From contig NZ_JAFKJN010000021.1 of NCBI RefSeq assembly GCF_017305915.1, positions 91,681 to 155,680 on the forward strand: a stretch of DNA of 64,000 nt, in the 5' to 3' direction. Position numbers and translations under genes: made by a program. Below are positions 48,079-57,236 of this stretch, piece after piece (the stretch's first letter is position 1; the number at the start of each line of letters is the position of its first letter). The stretch comes from Reyranella sp. Its GTDB lineage: Bacteria > Pseudomonadota > Alphaproteobacteria > Reyranellales > Reyranellaceae. The notes under the pieces are model-generated. The model was not told the origin of the DNA. It searched no databases and worked only from the letters and a program-made list of their open reading frames with translations.

Positions 48079-48206
48079 CTAGAGCGATTTCCGGTTAGAT
48101 GGAACCGCGCGCGGTTCCATCTAACCGGAAATGCGCGCACGGGTGATGGTCGTTGCAGGAGGCACATTCCGTCCGGCTGATTCCAGCCGGACGGAATGTG
48201 CTCTAG
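48079..48206. repeat. Twin-hairpin repeat bounded by ctagagc/gctctag
   Basis: Hairpin one, atttccggttagatggaacc followed by its mirror, spans 48087-48132 without a mismatch. Hairpin two, gcacattccgtccggct ... agccggacggaatgtgc, spans 48162-48201. The unit is bracketed by ctagagc (48079) and gctctag (48200). The stop codon (TAG) of the minus-strand gene at 48203 lies in this right bracket, so the hairpins also form its 3' end. Confidence 0.85.
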
Positions 48207-48538
48207 CGGCCGATCTCCCAGCTCGTCGCATTCAGGTCGCGGTTGAGCTGGGCCTGCTGGAGGCGGGTGATGTGGCCGCCATGCAGGCGGGCATCGGCAC
48301 GCTCCTCGGTGCGCACGCCGCGCAGTTGCTCGCGCATCGCCCGCGCCTGACCGCGCGAGAGCTCGCCCTCGCGGCGCTCCTGGGTGATGCGGCGCTCCTG
48401 GTAGGCGATGCGGTCGTTGACCTGGTCGCGTCGCGGGTGATGGCGATCCCAGACGCTCTCGGCGAAGGCGGGCGCGGCCGCGCCGACGATGAGCAGGCTG
48501 CTCAGCGCGAGCAGGGCGCTCTTGCGAAGGATGAGCAT
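48203..48538 (-). CDS. Small secreted charged protein
   Basis: 111 aa. The signal peptide MLILRKSALLALSSLLIVGAAAPAFA is followed by a helical, R/Q/E-rich chain (DRHHPRRDQVNDRIAYQERRITQERREGELSRGQARAMREQLRGV) that ends with LHGGHITRLQQAQLNRDLNATSWEIGR. This fits a known type of periplasmic protein of unknown function common in Proteobacteria. The ATG at 48538 has gaggagaaa upstream. Confidence 0.8.
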   Translation of the reverse strand: MLILRKSALLALSSLLIVGAAAPAFAESVWDRHHPRRDQVNDRIAYQERRITQERREGELSRGQARAMREQLRGVRTEERADARLHGGHITRLQQAQLNRDLNATSWEIGR

Positions 48539-48700
48539 GGGGGTTTCTCCTCGATCGTATCGAAGGCATCGACCGAAGCGGTCGATGCTAATCCAAGCTA
48601 CGCGCCGGGACGCGTGCGCATCCATCGTATGTCAGGGAGTTGTAAGCCCTATTGTCGACAAACGTGGGAACGATACTGCGTGAACCCTCGTAGGATTCGC

Positions 48701-50257
48701 ATGACCCTCGACGTCGATCCGCGCGTGCTGCTGAACAAGCTGGCTTTCGGGCCGAGCGCCGTCGAGTTGCGCGACATCGCCAAGGGCGGCGCCGACAGCT
48801 GGCTCGCCCATCAGCTCAAGCCGTCGGCCGAAGACGATTGCGCCGGGCGCGTTGCCGCGGCGCATCTGCATCTCAAGTACGTCAGCAAGGTTCCCGAGGC
48901 CACGGTCGACGAGGACCGTGCGCTCGCCGTGCTCGCCGAGCCGCTCGAGCAGCACTGGCAGACCGTCGACAAGAGCGTGCCGAACCAGGAGCGCGCCTTC
49001 CTGCGTACCGCCGTCACCGCCGCGACGCTGGTCCGCGCCGTGCACAGCCGCTGGCAGTTGCGCGAGGTCATGGCCGACTTCTGGCACAACCATTTCAATG
49101 TCAACGCCGTCGGCGAGCCGCTGGTCGCGGTGGCGCTGCCGACTTACGACCGCGACGTGATCCGCCGCCACGCGCTCGGAAATTTCCGCGAGCTGCTCGA
49201 GGCGGTGGCGACTAGCGCGGCGATGCAGGTCTACCTCAACAACCGCTCTTCGCGCGGCGGCGCGGCCAACGAGAACTATGCTCGCGAGCTGTTCGAGCTG
49301 CATACGCTCGGCCGCCCGGCCTATCTCAACGCGCTCTACAATCGCTGGCGCGACGTGCCCGGCGCGATCGACGGCCGGCCGGCGGGCTACATCGACCAGG
49401 ATGTCTACGAGGCCGCGCGCGCCTTCACCGGCTGGACGATCGAGGACGGCACGGGTATCGGCGCCGGCCGCAAGCTGCCGCTCACCGGCAAGTTCACTTA
49501 TGTCGAAGGCTGGCACGACAACTATCAGAAGCGCGTGCTGGCGACCGAGTTCGATCCCTATCAGTCGCCGCTTGCCGACGGCCGCCGCGTGCTCGATCTC
49601 GTCGCCGACCATCCGGCGACCGCCAAGTATGTCTGCGGGAAGCTCTGCCGCCGCCTGGTGTCCGACACCCCGGATGCGGCGCTGGTCGCCGCCGCGGTCA
49701 AGGCCTGGAGCGAGGCACGGCGCCAGCCCGACCAGATCGCGCATACGGTCGAGGCGATCGTGCGCTCCGATGCCTTCCGCCGTTCGTCCGGCGCCAAGGT
49801 CAAGCGGCCGCTCGAGCTCTACGCCTCGTTCGCGCGCGCTGCGGAGATTTCGGTCGCGCCTACGCCCGGCCTGCTCGGCGAGCTCGATGGCAGCGGTCAG
49901 CGCCTGTTCGGCTGGGGGCCGCCGACCGGCCATCCCGACGAGAACGACTACTGGCTGAGCTCCAACATGATGCGCCGCCGCTGGTCGCTGCTGCTGGGCC
50001 TCGCCGACGACGCCTGGAAGGCAGGCTCGCCTTCCGCGGCGCTCGCGGTCGCACAGGCTGCCACGCCGGAAGCCGCAGTCAATGCCGCGCATCGCCGGCT
50101 GCTCGGCGCCGAGGCGCCGGCGAAGACCGCGCTGGCGATCGTCGCCGGCCTCGGCCTCAAGCCCGGCACCGCCTTCGACACGCGCAAAGACGCGCTGCCG
50201 CTGGCGCGCCGGATGCTCGCCTATTGCGCCATGACGTCAGACTTCCAGACCCGGTGA
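48701..50257 (+). CDS. DUF1800 family protein
   Basis: 518 aa. Hallmarks are LLNKLAFGPSAVELRDI at the N-terminus, FWHNHFNV, LLEAVATSAAMQVYLNN, ANENYARELFELHTLG and YEAARAFTGWTI, and GPPTGHPDENDYWLS near the C-terminus. DUF1800 proteins are nearly always encoded next to DUF1501 proteins, as here. No leader is visible from the ATG at 48701; a GTG at 48680 is also possible. The function is unresolved. Confidence 0.9.
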   Translation: MTLDVDPRVLLNKLAFGPSAVELRDIAKGGADSWLAHQLKPSAEDDCAGRVAAAHLHLKYVSKVPEATVDEDRALAVLAEPLEQHWQTVDKSVPNQERAFLRTAVTAATLVRAVHSRWQLREVMADFWHNHFNVNAVGEPLVAVALPTYDRDVIRRHALGNFRELLEAVATSAAMQVYLNNRSSRGGAANENYARELFELHTLGRPAYLNALYNRWRDVPGAIDGRPAGYIDQDVYEAARAFTGWTIEDGTGIGAGRKLPLTGKFTYVEGWHDNYQKRVLATEFDPYQSPLADGRRVLDLVADHPATAKYVCGKLCRRLVSDTPDAALVAAAVKAWSEARRQPDQIAHTVEAIVRSDAFRRSSGAKVKRPLELYASFARAAEISVAPTPGLLGELDGSGQRLFGWGPPTGHPDENDYWLSSNMMRRRWSLLLGLADDAWKAGSPSAALAVAQAATPEAAVNAAHRRLLGAEAPAKTALAIVAGLGLKPGTAFDTRKDALPLARRMLAYCAMTSDFQTR

Positions 50258-50262
50258 TCGCC

Positions 50263-51501
50263 ATGCTGACCCGTCGCCACCTGCTTGCCGCCTCTGCCGC
50301 GCTGCCGCTGGAGCACGGCGCGCGCGCCTTCGCCATGCCCGATGACCGCAGAGCCGGTGGACCGATCCTGGTCAGCCTGTTCCTGCGCGGCGGCATGGAT
50401 TCGCTCGGCATCGTGGCGCCAGTCGACGATCCCGATTACGTCGCCGATCGCCCGTCGGAGCTGCGGCTGCTGGCCGATGGCGACAAGCCGGCGCTGCGGC
50501 TCGACGGCGGCCCGGCCGGCCACGACTTCCGCCTGCATCCGGAGATGAAGCCGCTGCTCGACCTCTACGCCGACAAGCGGCTCGCGCTGATCCACGCCTC
50601 GGGCCTGGCCAACGGCACGCGCAGCCATTTCGGCGCGCAGGAGCTGATCGAACGCGGCCTCGCCAATCCCGACGAGATCACCCAAGTGCGTGGCGGCTGG
50701 ATGACGCGCTGGCTGGCGGCGACCGGCGGCGCCAAGACGCCGGCCTTCGCCGCCGTCCCTGGCGTGCCGGAAGAGCTGGCCGAGCATGCCGACACGATCT
50801 GCGCCGCCGACCTGCGCGGCGGCATGAATTTGCCGGGTGGCAAGCAGGCGGAGGCGGTGCTGAAGCATCTCTACGGCAGCAACGGCGCGGTCGATGTCGC
50901 GGCGCGGCGCACCTTGCAGGGCATCGCCCTGATCGATGCGCCGCTGCGCCAGCCCGACGGCAAGGTCGTGCCCTATCGGCCGGCCGGCGGCGCGAGCTAC
51001 GAGGACACCGAGATCGGCCGCGGCCTCGCTTCGGTCGCGCGCGTGATCCGCATGGAGCTCGGCATCCGCGCCTTCGCCGTCGACATGGGCGGCTGGGACA
51101 CCCACGAGAACCAGCCGCCGCGGCTCGCCAACCTCGCCGGCCAGTTGGCGCGCGCCCTCGCGGCGTTCCACACCGACCTGCACGACAGGCTCGACCACAT
51201 CGTGCTGGTGGGCATGAGCGAGTTCGGCCGCCGCCTGCGCTCGAACAAGAGCAACGGCACCGACCACGGGCATGCCGGGCTGACCTTTGTCTCCGCTCCG
51301 CGGCTGTCCGGCGGCCGCATCCATGGCGACTGGCCGGGGCTCGCCTCGGCGAAGCTCGACAATGCGGTCGACCTTGCGCTGACGACCGACATCCGCAGCA
51401 TCCTGGCCGAGCTGATGACCGGGCCGCTCGCCACGCCCGGCGCGGTGGCCGCGGCTTTCCCGCGCTTCACGCCGAAAAAGGTCGGGCTGCTGCAGGCCTA
51501 A
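50263..51501 (+). CDS. DUF1501 family protein (Tat-exported, sulfatase-like fold)
   Basis: 412 aa. The leader MLTRRHLLAASAALPL is a twin-arginine signal. The family pattern LFLRGGMDSLGIVAPVDDPDY and later VDMGGWDTHEN, VGMSEFGRRLRSNKSNGTDHGHAG match DUF1501, which is related to the alkaline phosphatase/sulfatase fold. The partner DUF1800 gene ends 6 bases before, so they are coupled. It converges with the ModA-like gene (4-base overlap). Confidence 0.92.
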   Translation: MLTRRHLLAASAALPLEHGARAFAMPDDRRAGGPILVSLFLRGGMDSLGIVAPVDDPDYVADRPSELRLLADGDKPALRLDGGPAGHDFRLHPEMKPLLDLYADKRLALIHASGLANGTRSHFGAQELIERGLANPDEITQVRGGWMTRWLAATGGAKTPAFAAVPGVPEELAEHADTICAADLRGGMNLPGGKQAEAVLKHLYGSNGAVDVAARRTLQGIALIDAPLRQPDGKVVPYRPAGGASYEDTEIGRGLASVARVIRMELGIRAFAVDMGGWDTHENQPPRLANLAGQLARALAAFHTDLHDRLDHIVLVGMSEFGRRLRSNKSNGTDHGHAGLTFVSAPRLSGGRIHGDWPGLASAKLDNAVDLALTTDIRSILAELMTGPLATPGAVAAAFPRFTPKKVGLLQA

Positions 51502-52244
51502 GGGGTCTCGAGCCCGCGTCTCTTCAAAATCGGCTCGAGTCCGGGATCGCTCAGCACCGACATCAGGGTCAGCGCGGCGTCCTTGGTGCGCGAGGCGGGG
51601 CTGAGCGCACCGGCATAGACCGTGTAGTTCTGCACCGCCGCCGGCAGCATGCCGGCGAACTTGACCGACGGCACCAGGCGCAGCTCGCTCGCCTGCTGCA
51701 GGGCCATCTCGGCCTCGCCGCGCGCCACGCGCTCGGCGGCGAGGCCGCCGCGGACCAGCACACTCTTGGCTTGCATCTGCGAGGCGATGCCGAGCTGCTG
51801 GAACAGCCTGGCGACATAGATGCCGCTGGTGCCGCCCGAGACCGGATCGATGTAGGCGACCGAGCGCGCGTCGAGCAGGGTGCGGCGCAGGCCCTCGGTG
51901 CTGGCGATGTTGGGCTGCGGCGCCGACAGCGCCACGGCGACGCCGACGCCGACCTTGCCGAACGGCGTGATCGAATCGTCGGCCACCTTGCCCTCGGCCG
52001 CCAGCGCATCGAGGTTGGCGGTCGGCAGGATCACGACGTCGAACGCCTCGCCGCTGCGCACCCGCTGGCTGAGCGCGCCGGCGGTGTCGTTCTGGACGGC
52101 GACCTTGTGGCCGGTCTGCTGCTCGAAGTCGGCCAGCATGTCCATCACCACCGGCTTGAAGGCGCCGCCGGTCAGCACCTTGATCGTGTCGGCCGCGGCC
52201 GGGAAGGCGGCGAGCAGCAATGGGATCAGCAGCAGGCGGATCAT
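51498..52244 (-). CDS. ModA-like periplasmic solute-binding protein
   Basis: 248 aa. Signal peptide MIRLLLIPLLLAAFPAAA, then IKVLTGGAFKPVVMDMLADFEQQTGHKVAVQNDTAGALSQRVRSGEAFDVVILPTANLDALAAEGKV, the domain order of ModA/molybdate receptors, and YIDPVSGGTSGIYVARLFQQLGI. The modBC transporter genes are absent, and its operon partners are metabolic enzymes. It may bind an organic anion and not molybdate. Confidence 0.87.
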   Translation of the reverse strand: MIRLLLIPLLLAAFPAAADTIKVLTGGAFKPVVMDMLADFEQQTGHKVAVQNDTAGALSQRVRSGEAFDVVILPTANLDALAAEGKVADDSITPFGKVGVGVAVALSAPQPNIASTEGLRRTLLDARSVAYIDPVSGGTSGIYVARLFQQLGIASQMQAKSVLVRGGLAAERVARGEAEMALQQASELRLVPSVKFAGMLPAAVQNYTVYAGALSPASRTKDAALTLMSVLSDPGLEPILKRRGLETP

Positions 52245-53164
52245 GTCGGCGTTCCCATCACGTAGGGTTTCAGCGCGGCATACATGAATGTGTGGGTTGG
52301 CGTCGGCACGCCGAGCTGGCGGCCGAGCTCGACGACCTTGCCGCCGAGCCATGGCAGCTCGATGCGGTTGCCGCGCTCGAGGTCGAGCGCCATCGACGGC
52401 TTCATGGTCGGCGGCGCGCCGGCGTTGAAGGCGAGCATGCGGTCGAGCGTGTCGGCCGGCAGCTTGACGCCGCGCGCCTTGCCGACGGCGATCACCTCCT
52501 CGTAGGCGGCGACGAATTGCGGCCGCATGTCGGGATCGTCGCGCAGTTTGCCGATCGGCTGGCGGACCAGGGCCATGACGCTGGCGTTGGTGGCGAGCAG
52601 GATGAACTTCAGCCACAGCTCGGTGACGATCTGGTCGCTGAGCACGACGTCGAAGCCGGCCTTCTTGCACATCCCGAACAGCGCCTCGCCGCGCGCGCTC
52701 CTGGCGCCGTCGAGCTCGCCGAACAGCATGCGCATGAAGGTGCCGACCTGGCGGACCACGCCGGGCTCGACGATCGAGGCGCTAATCTGCGCCACGCCGC
52801 CCATCACTGCCGTCGACCCGAGAACCGGCAGCAGCCGCTCCGGCGCGTCGATGCCGTTCTGCAGCGGGATCACCGCGGTGTTCGGCCCGACCAGCGGCTT
52901 GATGTGCTCGCCGGCGCTCTCGACGTCCCACAGCTTGACGCAGAACAGCACGTAGTCGACCGGGCCGACGGTCCGGGGATCGTCGGTCGCCTGGGTCGGC
53001 ATGAGGTGCGTCTCGCCGCGGCCGCCTTCGATGCGCAGGCCCTTGCTCCTCATCGCCGCGAGATGCGCGCCGCGGGCGATGAAGGTCACGTCGGCGCCCG
53101 CTTTCGCCAGGGCCGCGCCGAAGGCGCCGCCGACACCGCCGGCTCCCACCACCGCTATACGCAT
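52241..53164 (-). CDS. Ketopantoate reductase-like dehydrogenase (PanE/ApbA family)
   Basis: 307 aa. NADP-binding motif MRIAVVGAGGVGGAFGAALAKAG, then VLFCVKLWD, NGIDAPERLL and MGGVAQISASI. The C-terminal domain holds the family lysine in ELWLKFILLATNASVMAL and ends with SMALDLERGNRIELPWLGGKVVELGRQLGVPTPTH. Might be pantothenate synthesis, but the operon context suggests reduction of another 2-oxoacid. ATGA overlap with the ModA-like gene. Confidence 0.9.
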   Translation of the reverse strand: MRIAVVGAGGVGGAFGAALAKAGADVTFIARGAHLAAMRSKGLRIEGGRGETHLMPTQATDDPRTVGPVDYVLFCVKLWDVESAGEHIKPLVGPNTAVIPLQNGIDAPERLLPVLGSTAVMGGVAQISASIVEPGVVRQVGTFMRMLFGELDGARSARGEALFGMCKKAGFDVVLSDQIVTELWLKFILLATNASVMALVRQPIGKLRDDPDMRPQFVAAYEEVIAVGKARGVKLPADTLDRMLAFNAGAPPTMKPSMALDLERGNRIELPWLGGKVVELGRQLGVPTPTHTFMYAALKPYVMGTPT

Positions 53165-53697
53165 AGGATGCTCCCCACCAGAACAAGGCCTTCCGTGCAG
53201 GCGACCATGGTCGGGCTGGCCACGTCGACACGCAAGGTGTGATCCGCCGCAAGCCGCTGCGGATCGCCATCGATTTGCAACGAGGCCGGTCGGTCGACGG
53301 CATAGACGAGGTGCGTGCCGGCGCTGCGGCCGAGCGTGGCGCCGGCGTGCAGCACCTGCAGGTCGATCCGCACGCGGGTGCGGTCGCCGATCAGGTTCAC
53401 GACCTCGACGGCGCCCGCTTCGAGGCGGCTCGCGATCGGCGTCTCGCCGGCGAAGGCCACCGGCTTGAACGGCGTGCGCACGTCGATCTCGCCGTCGGGC
53501 GTCTGCAGCACCAGGCCGCGGCCGGAGACCAGGACCTGCACGCGGTCGAAGCCCGTGTAGTCGGAGAAGGGACCGGGCGTCGTGATCGGCGTGCGGCCGA
53601 AGCGCCAGGCGTCCTGCTCGGCGATGTCGATGGTGATGCCGCCGCCGTTCTTCCACGGCGTGCGGCGGTAGCCGGCGGGATCGAGCAGCGTGATCAT
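53155..53697 (-). CDS. HutD family protein
   Basis: 180 aa. The HutD pattern is clear: RRTPWKNGGGITIDIA near the start, WRFGRTPITTPGPFSDYTGFDRVQVLVSGRGLVLQ in the middle, and a RVDVASPTMV-type end. HutD proteins are cupin-like and are linked to histidine degradation in some bacteria, as governors of urocanate levels (known). No hut genes are nearby. Coupled by ATGA to the CoA-transferase and overlaps the PanE-like gene by 10 bp. Confidence 0.87.
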   Translation of the reverse strand: MITLLDPAGYRRTPWKNGGGITIDIAEQDAWRFGRTPITTPGPFSDYTGFDRVQVLVSGRGLVLQTPDGEIDVRTPFKPVAFAGETPIASRLEAGAVEVVNLIGDRTRVRIDLQVLHAGATLGRSAGTHLVYAVDRPASLQIDGDPQRLAADHTLRVDVASPTMVACTEGLVLVGSILCV

Positions 53698-54878
53698 GCC
53701 GAGGCGACGACGCCCTTGGTGACGAGCGACTCGATCTCGGCGCGGCTGTAGCCGTGCTGCTGCAGGATCTCGTCGGTGTGCTGGCCTGTGACCGGCGCGG
53801 TGCCGCGCGGCGTGCCGTCGCGCTGCGGCTGCATGCCGGGCAGGGCGGGGACCGGGACCGGCCGGTTGAGGCCGGCCTGGGCCAGCCACTGGATCAGGCC
53901 GCTCTCCTTCACCTGCGGCTGCTCGAGGAAATCGGCGTAGCTGTTGAGCCGCTCGTGCATCAGCTTGGCCGCGGTGAAGCGCCGGCCCCATTCGTCCGAC
54001 GGCCGCGCCGCGAGCGCCGGCCGCATGACGGCGTAGAGCGGCACGTCGTTGGCGAGCCGCAGCTGCGCCGTCGCAAAGCGCGGATCGTCGGCCAACACCG
54101 GCAGCTCCATCGCCGCGCACAGCGCCTTCCAGTCGCGGTCGTTGATGGCGAGCACCGTCATCCAGCCGTCGGCGGTCTGGAACACGCCGGCCGGTTGGCC
54201 GCCGGGCTTCATCGGGCCGCCCTCGAGATGGGTCGCCATCAGCCGGATCGACTGCAGCGCGGTGGCCGATTGCATCAGGCTGATGTCGATGTAGCGGCCG
54301 CGCGTCTCGTCGCGCCGCGCGTAGAGCGCCGCCGACAGCGCCTGGAAGGCATAGAGCGCGGTCGACATGTCGACCACGATCACCGGCACGCGGTGCGGGA
54401 TGCCGTCGGCGCCGCGGTTCTCCGCCATCAGCCCGGTATAGGCCTGCAGCACCGGATCCATCGCCGGCCGCTCGGCGAGCGGCCCGCTCTGGCCGAAGCC
54501 CGAGATCGCGACATAGAGCAGGCGCGGCTCGCGCGCCGCGACCTTTTCGTAGTCGAAGCCGAGGCGATGGATGACCTGGGGCCGGAAGCCTTCGAGGAAC
54601 ACATCGGCGCCCTTCAGCAGCCGCCACACGATCTCCTTGCCGGCCTCGGTCTTGAGGTCGACGGCGAGGCTGCGCTTGCCGAGATTGCCGATGATCGAGA
54701 AAGCCGAATGGCTGGCGTAGCGCACGCCGAGCGTGCGCGCCCAGTCGCCGTCGCCCAGGCCCTCGACCTTGATCACGTCGGCGCCGTGCTGGGCGAGCAG
54801 CATGGCGCAATAAGGCCCGGCGATTCCCTGGCTGAGGTCGACGACCTTCAGCCCGGCAAAGGGCGCGTCGTAGCTCAC
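53694..54878 (-). CDS. CaiB/BaiF-family acyl-CoA transferase
   Basis: 394 aa. Family entry LKVVDLSQGIAGPYCAMLLAQHGADVIKVEGLGDGDWAR, then the CoA-binding SLAVDLKTEAGKEIV and FLEGFRPQVIHRLGFDYEKV. The catalytic aspartate is D141 (RPAMDPVLQAYTGLM). C-terminal ISLMQSATALQS follows. Class III transferases move CoA between carboxylic acids, as for carnitine, formate/oxalate or mesaconate. It is second in the five-gene minus-strand operon, 9 bases after the oxidoreductase gene. Confidence 0.92.
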   Translation of the reverse strand: MSYDAPFAGLKVVDLSQGIAGPYCAMLLAQHGADVIKVEGLGDGDWARTLGVRYASHSAFSIIGNLGKRSLAVDLKTEAGKEIVWRLLKGADVFLEGFRPQVIHRLGFDYEKVAAREPRLLYVAISGFGQSGPLAERPAMDPVLQAYTGLMAENRGADGIPHRVPVIVVDMSTALYAFQALSAALYARRDETRGRYIDISLMQSATALQSIRLMATHLEGGPMKPGGQPAGVFQTADGWMTVLAINDRDWKALCAAMELPVLADDPRFATAQLRLANDVPLYAVMRPALAARPSDEWGRRFTAAKLMHERLNSYADFLEQPQVKESGLIQWLAQAGLNRPVPVPALPGMQPQRDGTPRGTAPVTGQHTDEILQQHGYSRAEIESLVTKGVVASA

Positions 54879-54887
54879 GTCATCACC

Positions 54888-55901
54888 TTACATCTTCACC
54901 AGCATCTTGCCGAAGTTCTCGCCGCGCAGCATGCCGATGAAGGCGCGCGGCGCCTTGTCGATGCCCTGCACCACGTCCTCGCGGTACTTGAGCTTGCCGC
55001 TCTTGATCCACTCGCCCATCTGGCGCAGCGCCGGCTCGTACTTGCCGGCGAAGTCGGTGACGATGAAGCCCTGTGCCCGCACCCGCTTGCCGACGAAGGT
55101 GCCGAGCAGGCGCGGGCCGATCGGCGGCGTGGTGGCGTTGTACTGCGAGATCGAGCCGCACAGCGCGACCCGGCCGAAGAAGTTGATGTTGCGCAGCACG
55201 GCGTCGGAGACCTCGCCGCCGACATTGTCGAAATAGACGTCGATGCCGCTGGGGCAGACCGCGCGCAGCGCCGCGTCGAGGTCGTTGCCGGCCTTGTAGT
55301 CGACGCAGGCATCGAAGCCGAGCTCGCCCGTCACGAAGGCGCACTTCGCAGCACCGCCCGCGATGCCGACCACACGGCAGCCCATGATCTTGCCGATCTG
55401 GCCCACCACCTGGCCGACCGCGCCGGAGGCGGCCGACACGACGACGGTCTCGCCCGGCTTGGGCTGGCCGACCTCGAGCAGGCCGAAATAGGCGGTCATG
55501 CCCGGCATGCCGAGCACGCCGTTGGCGGTCGAGATCGGCGCCAGCGAGGGATCGACCTTGCGCATCGTCGCCGCGCCGCCGATCGCGTACTCCTGCCAGC
55601 CGAGACGATCCTCGACGCTATCGCCGACCGCGAAGCGCGCGCCGTTGGACTTCACGACCTCGCCGACGCCGCCGCCGGTCATCACCTCGCCCAGCCCGAC
55701 CGGCGCGGCGTAGGAGGCGGCGTCGCGCATGCGGCCGCGCTGGTAGGGATCGAGCGACAGATACGCCACCTTGACCAGCACCTCGCCGTGCTTCGGCTCG
55801 GGCATCGGTACTTCCTCGACGCGGAAGTCCGATTCGGCCGGCTCACCGGGCGGGCGGCGGACCAGCACGACGCGGCGATAGGATTTGGGGATCGTGGACA
55901 T
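54888..55901 (-). CDS. NADP-dependent alkenal/one reductase, zinc-independent MDR (CurA/YncB-like)
   Basis: 337 aa. N-domain PGEPAESDFRVEEVPMPEPKHGEVLVKVAYLSLDPYQRGRM is characteristic of the leukotriene B4 12-hydroxydehydrogenase-like group. Cofactor site VVVSAASGAVGQVVGQIGKIMGCRVVG contains AASGAVG. CSGSISQYN (here LCGSISQYN) and a C-terminal IVTDFAGKY complete the pattern. It reduces conjugated C=C bonds using NADPH. ATG codons at 55901 and 55907; the first gives better spacing to ggagcgg. First gene of its operon. Confidence 0.92.
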   Translation of the reverse strand: MSTIPKSYRRVVLVRRPPGEPAESDFRVEEVPMPEPKHGEVLVKVAYLSLDPYQRGRMRDAASYAAPVGLGEVMTGGGVGEVVKSNGARFAVGDSVEDRLGWQEYAIGGAATMRKVDPSLAPISTANGVLGMPGMTAYFGLLEVGQPKPGETVVVSAASGAVGQVVGQIGKIMGCRVVGIAGGAAKCAFVTGELGFDACVDYKAGNDLDAALRAVCPSGIDVYFDNVGGEVSDAVLRNINFFGRVALCGSISQYNATTPPIGPRLLGTFVGKRVRAQGFIVTDFAGKYEPALRQMGEWIKSGKLKYREDVVQGIDKAPRAFIGMLRGENFGKMLVKM

Positions 55902-56032
55902 GGACATCCGCTCCGGTTCTCTTTGGAGGACCATAGCGCGAGACTGCCTCCGTCGTCCTGAGCGAAGCGCGCTCGTCGGCGATCGGGATCATCGACCTTC
56001 CCCCTGCGTGCATCCTACTTCAAGATGCCGCC

Positions 56033-57169
56033 ATGCCCAGCATCCGTCGTTTGAGCTTCATCGGCCTCGAGTACGTGTTCGCAGCCGACAAGGCCTATGG
56101 CATGTCGCGTGGCGGCGGCAATCGCCGCAACGGCGGCCTGGTCGAGGTCGAGACCGACCAGGGCGTGACCGGCATCGGCGAGGCGTTCGGCAATCCGTTC
56201 GTCACGCGGGAATACTTCCGCATGATCGAGCCGATGTTCGTCGGCAAGAGCGTGTTCGACTTCGAGCATATCGAGGCCCGCATCCGCAATTCGATGTATC
56301 ACCTCGGCGTCGGCAACCAGCTCACCGCGTGCCTGGCCGCGATCAACGTCGCGCTGTTCGACGCGATCGCTCGCGGCTTCGGCGTGCGGGTCTGCGATCT
56401 GATCGGCGGCTGCGGCACCACCCGCATCCCGGCCTACGCCTCGACGGGATTCTTCACAGACGATCCCGACCGCTCGTTCGCCCACATGCTGGCCGAGGCG
56501 GCGGCGCATCCTTATGCCGGCGCCAAGATCAAGATCGGCCGCGGCCTCAGGAGCGACGTCGAGCGGGTGCGCCAGAGCCGCGAGGCGCTAGGGCCGGACA
56601 AGCTGCTGCTGGTCGACATCAACGGCGCCTACACGCCCGACGTGGCGCTCGACTGCGCCCGCGCGATCGAGCCGTTCGGCATCCACTGGATCGAGGAGCC
56701 ATTGCCGCCGGGCGACCTGCGCGGCTACGCCGAGCTGCGCGCCCGCTCGCCGATCCCGATCGCCGCCGGCGAGGCGCATCACACGGTGCGGGACTTCCGC
56801 GCCCTGATCGACGGCCGCTGCGTCGACATCGTGCAGCCGTCGGTGCCGGGCGTCGGCGGCCTGACCGAGGCCAGGCGCATCGCCACGCTCGCCCAGGCGG
56901 CCAACCTGCGGATCGCGCCGCATGTCTGGGGCGGCGCGGTCGGGCTGGCGACGGCGTGTCATTTGATCGCGGCACTGCCGCCCGGCCCGCACACCGCCCA
57001 TCCGCCGTGGCCGCAGATGCTCGAGTACGACATGAGCGACAACGCGCTGCGCACGCAGTTGCTGAAGCGGCCGCTCACCCTCGAAGCCGGCCACATCCTG
57101 CTGCCCGAGGGGCCGGGGCTCGGCATCGAGCTCGATCCGGCGGCGGTCGACCGCTATCGGGTTTGCTAA
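56033..57169 (+). CDS. Enolase-superfamily enzyme (MLE/MR type)
   Basis: 378 aa. KxK motif K165-I-K167 in AGAKIKIG; metal ligands D195 (LLVDINGAY), E221 (WIEEPLPPGD) and E247 (AAGEAHHT). The C-terminal VQPSVPGVGGLTEARRIATLAQAANLRIAPHVWGGAVG carries the general-base histidine. Lysines at both KxK positions suggest a racemase/epimerase or muconate cycloisomerase mechanism, unlike the K-x-H enzyme at 35738. It precedes a Liv-type importer by 67 bases and may act on the imported acid. Confidence 0.9.
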   Translation: MPSIRRLSFIGLEYVFAADKAYGMSRGGGNRRNGGLVEVETDQGVTGIGEAFGNPFVTREYFRMIEPMFVGKSVFDFEHIEARIRNSMYHLGVGNQLTACLAAINVALFDAIARGFGVRVCDLIGGCGTTRIPAYASTGFFTDDPDRSFAHMLAEAAAHPYAGAKIKIGRGLRSDVERVRQSREALGPDKLLLVDINGAYTPDVALDCARAIEPFGIHWIEEPLPPGDLRGYAELRARSPIPIAAGEAHHTVRDFRALIDGRCVDIVQPSVPGVGGLTEARRIATLAQAANLRIAPHVWGGAVGLATACHLIAALPPGPHTAHPPWPQMLEYDMSDNALRTQLLKRPLTLEAGHILLPEGPGLGIELDPAAVDRYRVC

Positions 57170-57236
57170 ACGCCGCGGCCCCGTGCCAATCTTTCGCGAC
57201 GAGCCGAAAACACGGGTGTTGAAGGGGGAACCACGG

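Noticed and set aside
51498..52244. modA (molybdate transport)
   Set aside because: No modB/modC nearby and operon partners are carboxylate-metabolism enzymes; only the fold-level name is supported.
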